Source of the DNA: a virus
Direction: 5' to 3' (one strand)
DNA: 64,000 nucleotides
Virus record (IMG/VR): IMGVR_UViG_3300032235_000428
Location: 1-64,000 of that record
Part shown: positions 42,291 through 51,244 of the stretch, one piece after another
Layout: each line of letters starts with the position of its first letter
Numbering within the stretch: the first letter of the stretch is position 1
Position numbers and translations under genes: made by a program
Notes under the pieces: generated by a model
Databases searched by the model: none
What the model saw: the letters and a program-made list of their open reading frames with translations, nothing else
What the model was told of the DNA's origin: nothing

Positions 42291-45200
42291 TTCTATTAGC
42301 TATGAAGTTCACAACAACTGTAGTCACACCAACATTAGATACTGGAGTTACTCTTAGTGCAATATATCCAGGTGGTAATGAGTTATCTATCACTACATCA
42401 TAAGATGCAACATCAACACCAGTAGAAATATTTGAATATTCTGAGTTATAGCATGTTACTCCATCATGAATGGACAATATTTTAGTTATTTGGTGAGTAT
42501 TTCCAATAGAAGTTTGAACTGTATATTCAACGGATCTAAAATCAGATCTTGCCAAAGCAGTATGAACTTGTGCTGTTGCATTTGATGTTAAAGTTGTTGA
42601 AATAGTTCCAACTAATGTATTTCCTCTTATCTGAATGTCGCCATACACATGAAGTGCTGAATTTGGTGAAGCGGTATTAATACCAACCGATCCAATTCCA
42701 GATGTTGCGTCTGCAAGTAATATTGTTCCACCAACGCCAACACGTAGACGGCCAGTTGTTGTTACTCCAGTATTATGAATGTCTTGAGATCTAATGATTG
42801 GGAACGTACCTACACCAGTTATGTTGATATTAGTGGCATTAAAGAAGTTGAAGTTAGAAACATTTGGTGAATCTAATCTTTGTGTAAATGTTGCAATACC
42901 AGCATATAATAAGTTAGAACCGAAAATATCAAGATCATTAATTTCTAAACTAGTTCCCTTAATTGCATTAAATGTTGAAATTCCTGTAAATACACAATCA
43001 GAACCAATAATATCATTAACTGTAGCAATACCAGTGCTAACTAAATTAACATTTCTGAGTGTGTTAATAGTAGATACACCAGAATAATTTAAATTAGTAC
43101 CGCTTACAAAAGTAATAATACCAACGTTTGCTCTTAATGTTGTTATTGACGCTATTCCAGAAGCATAAATGTCAGTATTTGTTATGCTTGTTAATGTTAT
43201 ATCAGTTGCTAATATCTTACCTAATGTACTTATACCAAGATAAGATAAGTTAGTTCCTACTAAGTTTGGAATAGTTCCTAAACCAGAATAATTTAAATTA
43301 GTACCTGTAATAAAGGTTACAATACCAACATTAGTTCTGAAGTTATTAAAACTTCCTATACCAGTACTATAAATGTTTACATTATCTATATCTTGATAAG
43401 TTGCTCTTGTACCAGAAATAGTAGTAACTACACCTGTTACTGCAAATAATGAATTAAGTTGTCCAATAGTATATGATACATTAGTTCCAGAAAGAGTAGT
43501 TACAAATCCAGAATTGGTGTATAAAGTATTAATAGTACCAATTCCACTGTATGCTACATTAGTACCAGTTAAATTAGTTACAACACCAACATTAGTGTAT
43601 AAAGTTATAATTGTACCAATTCCACTATATGCTACATTAGTACCAGAAAGATAAGTTACAAATCCAACATTAGTGTATAATGTATTATTATTAGTAATGT
43701 TATCTAAAAATAATGTAGATGCATTTACTGTTACTAATGTAGTAACTCCAGATACTGATAGATTTTGATTGGATAGATATGTTACGAAACCAACGTTAGC
43801 ATATAAAGTATTTACAGTACCAATTCCACTATATGATACATTAGTACCAGAAAGATAAGTTACAAGTCCAACATTAGATTTTAATGTAGAAATACTTGCA
43901 ATACCTGCAAGATTGTCTCTTGAGAAGAATGCAGTTTCCGTTACAAACCCAACATTATTGGATGGTTGTGAAATTGTAATAGTATTTGTTCCTAAACCTA
44001 CAATTCTTGTTCCAGAAGATATTCCACTTGGGGAATAAACAAAATCATTAATTTGTAGTGATAATATAAAGGATGTGGGAAGACCAACTACGGTAGTATT
44101 AATTCCAATAGATGCTTCAGTACTTCCAGTACCAATGATATAATTTGTAGAAAGAATATAATCTGATGTTAAAGTTGTTACTAATCCAACATTACTCTTC
44201 AATTGAGTAATGGTTCCAAGACCAGTTGTATAAATGTTGGTATTGTCTACTAATGGAATAGTTCCTATTCCAGCAAAGAAATTTGTAACATTTAGTGCAG
44301 TGACAAATCCAACGTTAGCAAAGAAATCTGATACACTAGTAATACCACTAGAATAAATCCTATCAGATTCTAAGTTTTCTGCTCCAATAGTGGTAGTTTG
44401 GAAGTTATCACCAACTGCGGATGTAATAGCAACATTTTGAACATTAAGATTTGCAATTGTTGAAGTTCCAACAATGTTCAAATCTACCGAATTTAGAGCG
44501 ATAGTTCCTATTCTATTAGCAATAATTTCAAGAACATTTAAAACATTTGTTATTTCAGCATCGGTTGCTGATAAAACACCAACAGTTGCAATCCCAACAT
44601 TTATTAAATTAGATCTTATATCATTAATAGTTCCAATTCCACTATAAGATAAATTGGTTCCTGTTAAGAAAGTTACAATACCAACATTAGTCCTTAAATT
44701 AGTAAAACTTGCAATTCCAGTATTATAGAGATTTGTATTATCAATGTCTGGATATGTTGCTCTTGTACCAGAAATAGTAGTTACAAATCCAGTATTAACT
44801 CTTATTGCTGGTGTGGTTGTTACCCCAGTAACTTCTATATCTCTACCATAAAATGTAGTAACATATCCAACATTGGTTCTTAAAACATCAATAGTACCAA
44901 TACCACTATATACAATATTAGTACCAGTTAAATATGTAACTATACCAACGTTGGTATTTAAAATTGGTAATGTTGAGATTCCAGAATACCAAAGGTTTGT
45001 ACCTATTAAATTAGTGACAAATCCAATATTAGTTCTTAAAGTATTGATAGTACCAACACCAGTATATTGAATATTAGTTCCACTTAAGAATGTAACAAGA
45101 CCAACGCGAGCTGTTACTGTCTCAGCAGAAGAAATACCTGGAGTGTAGATATCGGTATTTACGTATAAACGTTGTGCTGTGGTTATTCCTGTTATATTTG

Positions 45201-48200
45201 CATTAACAGTATCAAAATTAGTTAAAATACCAATATGTGCTTTTAATTTTGAAATACTAGCAACACCAGCACGAGGATCATCAACAACAGTTATAGTAGA
45301 TGTTGTTGTCTGTGCTGCATTAATAGATGATGGTGTAATAGTAATGATACCTGGGGCATCTATAGAAAGAATCGTCGTATTTGGTAATAGTTCAGTTCCT
45401 GTAGAATAAACTGTCATTTCTGGGTTTAACCCAGCAGTACTGATGGCAATTTTATTCGTACTTGGACCAATTATAGAATTATTTTGTGTTGCAATTAAAG
45501 TTTCATTATTGGTTAAAGTAAAATAATCTGCTTTTAAATTAGTAACAATTCCAACAGCAATATAAGATTGATTAAAACTAGATATTCCAGTATAATAGAT
45601 ATTACTACCTAAAAGATTACCAACAGTTGCTATAAAAGTAGATGAGTTGTTAACATTGAGTATTGGTAATGTTGCAACACCAGTAATATTAATGTTACTA
45701 ATACTGAGTTGAGCAGAACTTAATAATTCTTGTCCGCCAATTTTATATGATTTTGATGGAACTAAGTTAAAGTCCTCAGTTGAGCTCCATGTATTTTGTT
45801 GTCTATCATAGAAAATACGTTTATCTGTAGTTCCTCTAAGTATAATTCCACCTTGATCTGCAGTATAATCTGTAGCACCCCCAACATCAAATGTAATATC
45901 ACCAGTTGTAAGGTGTACAGCATCAACAGTAAATACTGAAGATGAAACTATTGATAAAATTCTAACTGTACCAGCAGCTATAGAACCAGTACCACCAGTT
46001 TGTGTTATTGTCTGTCCTGGTATTAATCCAGTTGTAGTGTATATGTTTGGATCTAAAGTGACTGCGTTTGCACCACTAACTATTGCTCCCTGTAATCCTG
46101 TAATAACAGATACAACACCAAGTTCAATATTTACATCATCTACCTGTAAAACTGAGGAATTAAACGATGTAACAGTTCCATCAACAGTAAGATTTCCACC
46201 TACATTTAAATCTCCACGTATTGTTGAAACTCCAGTAACATTTAATGATGGGGTATTTACAGTCCCAGAATTGTATATGTTTACTGAATTTATATCATTA
46301 GAGAAATTAGTAATACCATTTAAAGTTGATACACCAGCAACTACTAATTCATTTAAGTTGGTAGTTCCAAATGGTTGAATAATATCTGTAAAAAATGTAG
46401 ATATACCAAGAACTTGTACATTATCAACATCTATTGCTGGTACAACTAAATTATGTCTAATTGTAGTAACGCCTACAGAATTTCCAATAACTATATTCGT
46501 CGCATCACCAAATGCATTTACTGATGTAAGTGCTGTGTTGAATAGTGTTAATGTTCCAGTGCTTGTTCCAGAAATAGTTGGGTTAGCACCATTAATTGCA
46601 AAAGAAGTTGCATTAGGTAGTGAGAATGTAGTATTTCTTACAGTTGCTATTCCTGTAGTAGCACCCCAAACAATTGCTGTTGCTGCACCAAATGCATTTA
46701 TTGATGTTAATGCTGTATTGAATAGTGTTAATGTTCCAGTACTTGTTCCAGAGATAGTTGGGTTAGCACCATTAATTGCAAAAGAAGTTGCATTGGGTAA
46801 CGAAAATGTAAGATTTCTTACTGTTGCTATTCCTGTAGTGGCACCGATTAATAAATCAGTAGCAACACCAAATACATTTATTCTTGTTGCAACTGTATTA
46901 TATAAGTTTTGAGATACTTGAGTACCAACAACTGTTGGATTACCAATTGTTAATGTGCCGCTGTTAGCACCAATATTAAATGTAGATGCAGCACCAAAGG
47001 CGTTTATAGTTGTATTAGTATTAAATACAGTAAAACTGGATTGAGTTGCACTAATAGAAGTTGCATTTGATAGATTTACTGAAGCATTTCTTATCGTAGT
47101 AACTCCAGTATTTGCTCCAATCAGTAAGTCTGCAGCAGCACCAAATGCATTTACTCTTGTTGCAACACTATTGAAAACATCTTGTGTTACTTGAGTACCA
47201 ACAACTGTTGGATTACCAATTGTTAATGTGCCGCTGTTAGCACCAATATTAATAGATGATGCCTGACCAAAAGCATTTACAGTATTTGCAATTGTATTGT
47301 AAACGTTCTGTGTTGCACTTTGACCAATTAAAGTTGATGGTCTTAATGTTAACGTAGCGTTAGTTGAACCAATACCGATCGCTGTTGCTTGCCCAAAAGC
47401 ATTAACAGTAGTTGTTCCAGTATTATAAAGATTTTGTGTTGTATTACCACCAACAATTGTTATCGGTCTTAATGTTAATGTTGCATTAGTTGAACCAATA
47501 CCAATAGTTGTTGCTTCTCCGAAAGCATTAACAGTAGTTAGATTTGTATTGAATAGAGTTAATGTTCCAGTTGAAGAACCAGATATAGTTGGATTATTTC
47601 CATTTATATCAACTGTGGATGCATTAGGTAAAGAAAATACAGTGTTTCTTACTGTAGCAAATCCACTTATTGCACCTAATAGAAGATTATTTGCTGCCCC
47701 AAATGCATTTACCGATGTTGCAATTGTATTGTAAACATTCTGTGTTGCATTAGTACCAACTATTGTTGATGGTCTAGCCGTTAGGGTTGCATTGGTTGAA
47801 CCAATACCAATAGATGTTGCTTGTCCAAATGCGGTAACTGTAGTTGCTACAGTATCATAAAGATTTTGGGTTACTTGAGTGCCAACAACTGTTGGATTAC
47901 CTACAGTTAAAGTGCCCGAGTTTGCACCAATATTTAATGTTGTTGCTGCACCAAAAGCATTAACTGTAGTTGCTACTGTATTATAAACATTTTGTGTTGC
48001 ATTAGTACCAACTATTGTTGATGGTCTAGCCGTTAGGGTTGCATTGGTTGAACCAATACCAATAGATGTTGCTTGCCCAAAAGCATTAACTGTAGTTGTT
48101 ACTATATTATACAGATTTTGGGTTGCTTGAGTACCAACTACTGTAGGATTACCGATTGTTAAAGTACCACTATTAGCACCAATATTCAATGTTGATGCTG

Positions 48201-51168
48201 CACCAAAAGCATTAACGGTGGTTGTTCCTGTATTATATAAATTTTGTGTTGAATTTCCTCCAACAATAGTTGTTGGTCTGAGAGTTAAAGTTGCATTAGT
48301 TGAACCAATACCAATAGTGGTTGCGTCACCGAATGCAGTAACTGTTGTTGTAGTAGTATCAATAAATCTATATGTAGATTGATCGGTAATGAATAATGAA
48401 GATCTATGACTAATTGTATTTTGGAATGTGGAAACACCAGCAACTCTTAGATTATTTTCTAGTTCTACATCACCACTAAGAGTTGAAATTCCAGTAACTC
48501 TAAATGTTGCTGTAGTGGTAACTCCAGTTATTTGAAGATTTCCAGTAACTTTTGTCCCACTAGAATCAACTTTAACTCTTTCAGTGTTATCATAATTAGT
48601 AATTCTAACATCTCTTCCAGAAAGACTTAGATATCCAGAAGTATTAAGATGTTGTAAAATACCATTACTTGTATTATCTGCAAATCCTATTCTAAGACCA
48701 GTTCCTGAACTATTACCAAGATTTATATATTGGTCGCTTGTTCCAGAAAGTGCTGGTAAATTAATATTTGATACGCTTAAAGAAGGAACGTAACCATTGT
48801 TAGGTCCTGTTATAATACCAACAAATGTTGATACTCCAGCAACATTTAAATTATTATCAAGACGAACATCTCCACTCAGTGTTGAGATTCCAGTAACTCT
48901 AAATGTTGATGTTGTGGTAATTCCAGTAACATTTAAGTTACTGTTTATCATGAATGAATTACTAAATGTGGTGACACCAGCAACTCTTAGATTATTTCCT
49001 AGCTCTACATCACCACTAAGAGTTGAAATTCCTGTAACTTTTAATGTAGTTAGTGTTGTAATTCCAGATACAAAGACATCTTTTCCAAATTGAGCACTAT
49101 CAGTTAAGGTTGAAAACCCAGTAACTCTTAGATTTCCAATTGTACCAATTCCAGATACGCGAATATTATTGGTAAACTCAGTGTCTCCAGTTAATGTTGA
49201 AATACCAGTAACTCTAAATGTTGATGTTGTGGTAATTCCACCAACATTTAAGTTGTTAGTTAAATTAGTATCTCCAGTTAAAGTCGATACACCAGTAACT
49301 CTAAAGTTACCTACAGTCGCTATTCCAGATGCTAACAAGTTAGCATTGAACATTGAATCTGAAACAAATGTAGATACTCCAGCAACTCTAATTGAAGAAT
49401 CTAATCTAACTGGTGATACAAATGTAGAAACACCAGAGACTTTAAAATCTTTCCCTACATTTAAATTGCTACTAATTCCAACTCCACCTTGAACGACTAG
49501 GGTTCCATTTGAGGATGTGAATGAATCTTGACCACCAGTTAAGTTGAATCTATAATTTCTTACCGTGGTTACCCCACTAGTAGAACCAATGACTATATTT
49601 GTTGCATCTCCAGCAAAATTTACTCTATTTGCTACAGTATTAATTAAATTATAATCTGTTTGATCTGTTATAAAATCAGAATTATAATGTCTTATTGGAT
49701 CATAAAATGTAGATACACCAATAACTTCAAGATGACTTGCCGTTAGGGTTCCAGTTAGTGTAATGTCACTTGTACTTGCAATAGAAACTAGTCCAGTTTC
49801 TTGATCAATTCTAAAAATTGATCCAATTCTAAAATTGCCAGCTTGGTCTACAGATTGAAAATATACCCTACCACCATTCAATTGAATTGCTTCATTTTCA
49901 GGTAAAGATAGAGTTGGATCTTGTGTAAATGTTTTCCCAGATCCAACGCAACCAAAATTAAATCCAAAAAGTCTTAATTGTACACCTTTACCATCACCAC
50001 GTACACCTACTGTACCAAAGTTTGTTGCAGATCCAATGGATCTCATATCGGCACCAAACTTTTGGTAATCTGCCCAAAGAATAGTGCTTGCAGTACCTAC
50101 TTGAGTAGTTCCATTAGACTGGAAAATTCTAACATCTTGAGTTGAACCAATTCCAACAGAATTGAAGATGCCAGAACCTTTACCTAGGATAGTTATATAA
50201 TCACCTTCAACAGATACTACAGTTCCGATAGCAACTGGAGTTCCACTTTGATAATACTTTACAACATAATTAGATGTAATTGATGTTGTAATTCCAGAAA
50301 GCTTTAATTGAGCATTTGCAGTACTTGCTATACCAACACTTCCAGAAATACCTTCAATACCAACACTGGAGAAATAAGTAAAACAGTTTACCCATTCAGT
50401 TCTTGCCCCGTTGGTCATCTTCAGGGCAGTTTGATTTGGTGTAATAAAAGTACACTCATTAAAGAGCATTGCAGGCTCTAGTGTTGTTGATTGAACGACA
50501 CTAGCATCTATTAAAACACCTCTACCAGCAACTTTTGCCGTTGGATAATTATCTACAGTATCAAATCCATAGGGATCAGTTGGAGTTTGTGTTGACCCCC
50601 TATTAAGTACGGTAATTCTCTGAACATAAGGGCTCCTAGTGGTTGTAACCATATTAGGAGCAAATTTAAATCCATATCCAGTATCAGTTGAAGAATTATA
50701 ATAAAAATTTCCTAATGCCAAATCTTCAATTGTGCTTTCTCCGTTTAAGAGAAATGCGTCATTTCTTTCTGTACCAGAAGTTGGTTGAATAAATGTGGAT
50801 CTTAAACCATTTCCGCGTACAGTAACCCCTTGTGGTATAGTTAACGGGAAAATTTCAGTAAAAGTTCCAGAAGAAATTAGAATAGTATCCCCAGAAACTG
50901 CTACAGTTAATGCTTTTTTTAACGTAGCAAATGCTGCAGATATATTTTGACCATCATTAGTGTCAAGACCAGTTTTGGTAACGTAGTATGTTTGACCTGG
51001 GTATCCTCCACCTAGATTTACAACAGTTTCTACACCACCTACATCTTTTTTTAGGTACGCCTTACCATCATGTGTATTTACAGCTAATTCTCCCAACTGT
51101 AGGTCTGAAGTGAGAGGAATTTTGCCTGGTGTTGAAGACCTTTTTAGTCTAATGATTGGATCTGCCAT
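42286..51168 (-). CDS. Giant repetitive tail-fibre protein
   Basis: A 2960-residue protein. The N-terminus (ADPIIRLKRSSTPGKIPLTS, DLQLGELAVNTHDGKAYLKK) resembles the short attachment domain found at the start of many phage fibres. Residues about 55-160 form a pectate-lyase-like beta-helix start (YYVTKTGLDTNDGQNISAAF, TIPQGVTVRGNGLRSTFI). Nearly all the rest is repeats: NLNVTGITTTSTFRVTGIST turns, 42-residue and 60-residue units around VNAFGxAT, and 26-residue units (LYTNVGFVTYLSGTNVAYSG). The C-terminal ~100 residues are non-repetitive (NSALHVYGDIQIRGNTLVGT, then a final VTTVVVNFIANRI). No S74 chaperone is present. Such repeats fold as long trimeric beta-structures, so this is probably a fibre shaft. 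Confidence 0.85.
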   Translation of the reverse strand: MADPIIRLKRSSTPGKIPLTSDLQLGELAVNTHDGKAYLKKDVGGVETVVNLGGGYPGQTYYVTKTGLDTNDGQNISAAFATLKKALTVAVSGDTILISSGTFTEIFPLTIPQGVTVRGNGLRSTFIQPTSGTERNDAFLLNGESTIEDLALGNFYYNSSTDTGYGFKFAPNMVTTTRSPYVQRITVLNRGSTQTPTDPYGFDTVDNYPTAKVAGRGVLIDASVVQSTTLEPAMLFNECTFITPNQTALKMTNGARTEWVNCFTYFSSVGIEGISGSVGIASTANAQLKLSGITTSITSNYVVKYYQSGTPVAIGTVVSVEGDYITILGKGSGIFNSVGIGSTQDVRIFQSNGTTQVGTASTILWADYQKFGADMRSIGSATNFGTVGVRGDGKGVQLRLFGFNFGCVGSGKTFTQDPTLSLPENEAIQLNGGRVYFQSVDQAGNFRIGSIFRIDQETGLVSIASTSDITLTGTLTASHLEVIGVSTFYDPIRHYNSDFITDQTDYNLINTVANRVNFAGDATNIVIGSTSGVTTVRNYRFNLTGGQDSFTSSNGTLVVQGGVGISSNLNVGKDFKVSGVSTFVSPVRLDSSIRVAGVSTFVSDSMFNANLLASGIATVGNFRVTGVSTLTGDTNLTNNLNVGGITTTSTFRVTGISTLTGDTEFTNNIRVSGIGTIGNLRVTGFSTLTDSAQFGKDVFVSGITTLTTLKVTGISTLSGDVELGNNLRVAGVTTFSNSFMINSNLNVTGITTTSTFRVTGISTLSGDVRLDNNLNVAGVSTFVGIITGPNNGYVPSLSVSNINLPALSGTSDQYINLGNSSGTGLRIGFADNTSNGILQHLNTSGYLSLSGRDVRITNYDNTERVKVDSSGTKVTGNLQITGVTTTATFRVTGISTLSGDVELENNLRVAGVSTFQNTISHRSSLFITDQSTYRFIDTTTTTVTAFGDATTIGIGSTNATLTLRPTTIVGGNSTQNLYNTGTTTVNAFGAASTLNIGANSGTLTIGNPTVVGTQATQNLYNIVTTTVNAFGQATSIGIGSTNATLTARPSTIVGTNATQNVYNTVATTVNAFGAATTLNIGANSGTLTVGNPTVVGTQVTQNLYDTVATTVTAFGQATSIGIGSTNATLTARPSTIVGTNATQNVYNTIATSVNAFGAANNLLLGAISGFATVRNTVFSLPNASTVDINGNNPTISGSSTGTLTLFNTNLTTVNAFGEATTIGIGSTNATLTLRPITIVGGNTTQNLYNTGTTTVNAFGQATAIGIGSTNATLTLRPSTLIGQSATQNVYNTIANTVNAFGQASSINIGANSGTLTIGNPTVVGTQVTQDVFNSVATRVNAFGAAADLLIGANTGVTTIRNASVNLSNATSISATQSSFTVFNTNTTINAFGAASTFNIGANSGTLTIGNPTVVGTQVSQNLYNTVATRINVFGVATDLLIGATTGIATVRNLTFSLPNATSFAINGANPTISGTSTGTLTLFNTALTSINAFGAATAIVWGATTGIATVRNTTFSLPNATSFAINGANPTISGTSTGTLTLFNTALTSVNAFGDATNIVIGNSVGVTTIRHNLVVPAIDVDNVQVLGISTFFTDIIQPFGTTNLNELVVAGVSTLNGITNFSNDINSVNIYNSGTVNTPSLNVTGVSTIRGDLNVGGNLTVDGTVTSFNSSVLQVDDVNIELGVVSVITGLQGAIVSGANAVTLDPNIYTTTGLIPGQTITQTGGTGSIAAGTVRILSIVSSSVFTVDAVHLTTGDITFDVGGATDYTADQGGIILRGTTDKRIFYDRQQNTWSSTEDFNLVPSKSYKIGGQELLSSAQLSISNINITGVATLPILNVNNSSTFIATVGNLLGSNIYYTGISSFNQSYIAVGIVTNLKADYFTLTNNETLIATQNNSIIGPSTNKIAISTAGLNPEMTVYSTGTELLPNTTILSIDAPGIITITPSSINAAQTTTSTITVVDDPRAGVASISKLKAHIGILTNFDTVNANITGITTAQRLYVNTDIYTPGISSAETVTARVGLVTFLSGTNIQYTGVGTINTLRTNIGFVTNLIGTNLWYSGISTLPILNTNVGIVTYLTGTNIVYSGIGTIDVLRTNVGYVTTFYGRDIEVTGVTTTPAIRVNTGFVTTISGTRATYPDIDNTNLYNTGIASFTNLRTNVGIVTFLTGTNLSYSGIGTINDIRSNLINVGIATVGVLSATDAEITNVLNVLEIIANRIGTIALNSVDLNIVGTSTIANLNVQNVAITSAVGDNFQTTTIGAENLESDRIYSSGITSVSDFFANVGFVTALNVTNFFAGIGTIPLVDNTNIYTTGLGTITQLKSNVGLVTTLTSDYILSTNYIIGTGSTEASIGINTTVVGLPTSFILSLQINDFVYSPSGISSGTRIVGLGTNTITISQPSNNVGFVTETAFFSRDNLAGIASISTLKSNVGLVTYLSGTNVSYSGIGTVNTLYANVGFVTYLSNQNLSVSGVTTLVTVNASTLFLDNITNNNTLYTNVGFVTYLSGTNVAYSGIGTIITLYTNVGVVTNLTGTNVAYSGIGTINTLYTNSGFVTTLSGTNVSYTIGQLNSLFAVTGVVTTISGTRATYQDIDNVNIYSTGIGSFNNFRTNVGIVTFITGTNLNYSGLGTIPNLVGTNLSYLGISTLGKILATDITLTSITNTDIYASGIASITTLRANVGIITFVSGTNLNYSGVSTINTLRNVNLVSTGIATVNDIIGSDCVFTGISTFNAIKGTSLEINDLDIFGSNLLYAGIATFTQRLDSPNVSNFNFFNATNINITGVGTFPIIRSQDIHNTGVTTTGRLRVGVGGTILLADATSGIGSVGINTASPNSALHVYGDIQIRGNTLVGTISTTLTSNATAQVHTALARSDFRSVEYTVQTSIGNTHQITKILSIHDGVTCYNSEYSNISTGVDVASYDVVIDNSLPPGYIALRVTPVSNVGVTTVVVNFIANRI
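42900..45650 (-). repeat. 78-bp (26-residue) repeats in the 2960-residue fibre gene
   Basis: Many degenerate copies of the unit L-x-T-N-V-G-x-V-T-x-L-S-G-T-N-x-x-Y-S-G-I-G-T-I-x-x, interspersed with variant turns. The most regular adjacent copies are near 43490-43880. Confidence 0.85.
46500..46860 (-). repeat. 180-bp direct repeats in the 2960-residue fibre gene
   Basis: Two adjacent 180-bp (60-residue) units, offset exactly 180 bases (for example 46541 and 46721), are near identical. They encode the FSLPNATSFAINGANPTISG unit. A third, more diverged copy lies near 47540-47700. Confidence 0.85.
46860..48350 (-). repeat. 126-bp tandem repeats in the 2960-residue fibre gene
   Basis: About a dozen 42-residue units (V-N-A-F-G-x-A-T ... 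G-I-G-S-T-N-A-T-L-T or N-I-G-A-N-S-G-T-L-T, then T-Q-N-x-Y-N-T) alternate in two subtypes. The stretches 47741-47823 and 47993-48075 are 83 bases with no mismatch, exactly two units (252 bases) apart. Confidence 0.88.
48420..49480 (-). repeat. Short turn repeats shared with the 753-residue gene
   Basis: Repeats of roughly 12-13 residues pairing N-N-L-R/N-V-A-G-V-S-T-F with T-F-R-V-T-G-I-S-T-L-x-G-D. Some segments near 49185-49310 are near identical in DNA to segments at 52550-52680 in the neighbouring 753-residue gene. Confidence 0.82.
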
Positions 51169-51225
51169 CTAACCTCATATCTGTATTTACAGCGATACCC
51201 GTAGGGGCACTGGATCGGTTTTATC

Positions 51226-51233
51226 TATTTATT
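51226..51233 (-). promoter_or_regulatory. Late-promoter box for the 2960-residue fibre gene
   Basis: The minus strand reads AATAAATA, 58 bases before the ATG at 51168, the widest spacing among the boxes in the window. Confidence 0.55.
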
Positions 51234-51244
51234 TAAGTAAAAAC

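Noticed and set aside
46500-48350. CRISPR-like regularly spaced repeats
   Set aside because: The repeats are in frame, 126 or 180 bases long, without unique spacers, and encode fibre turns.
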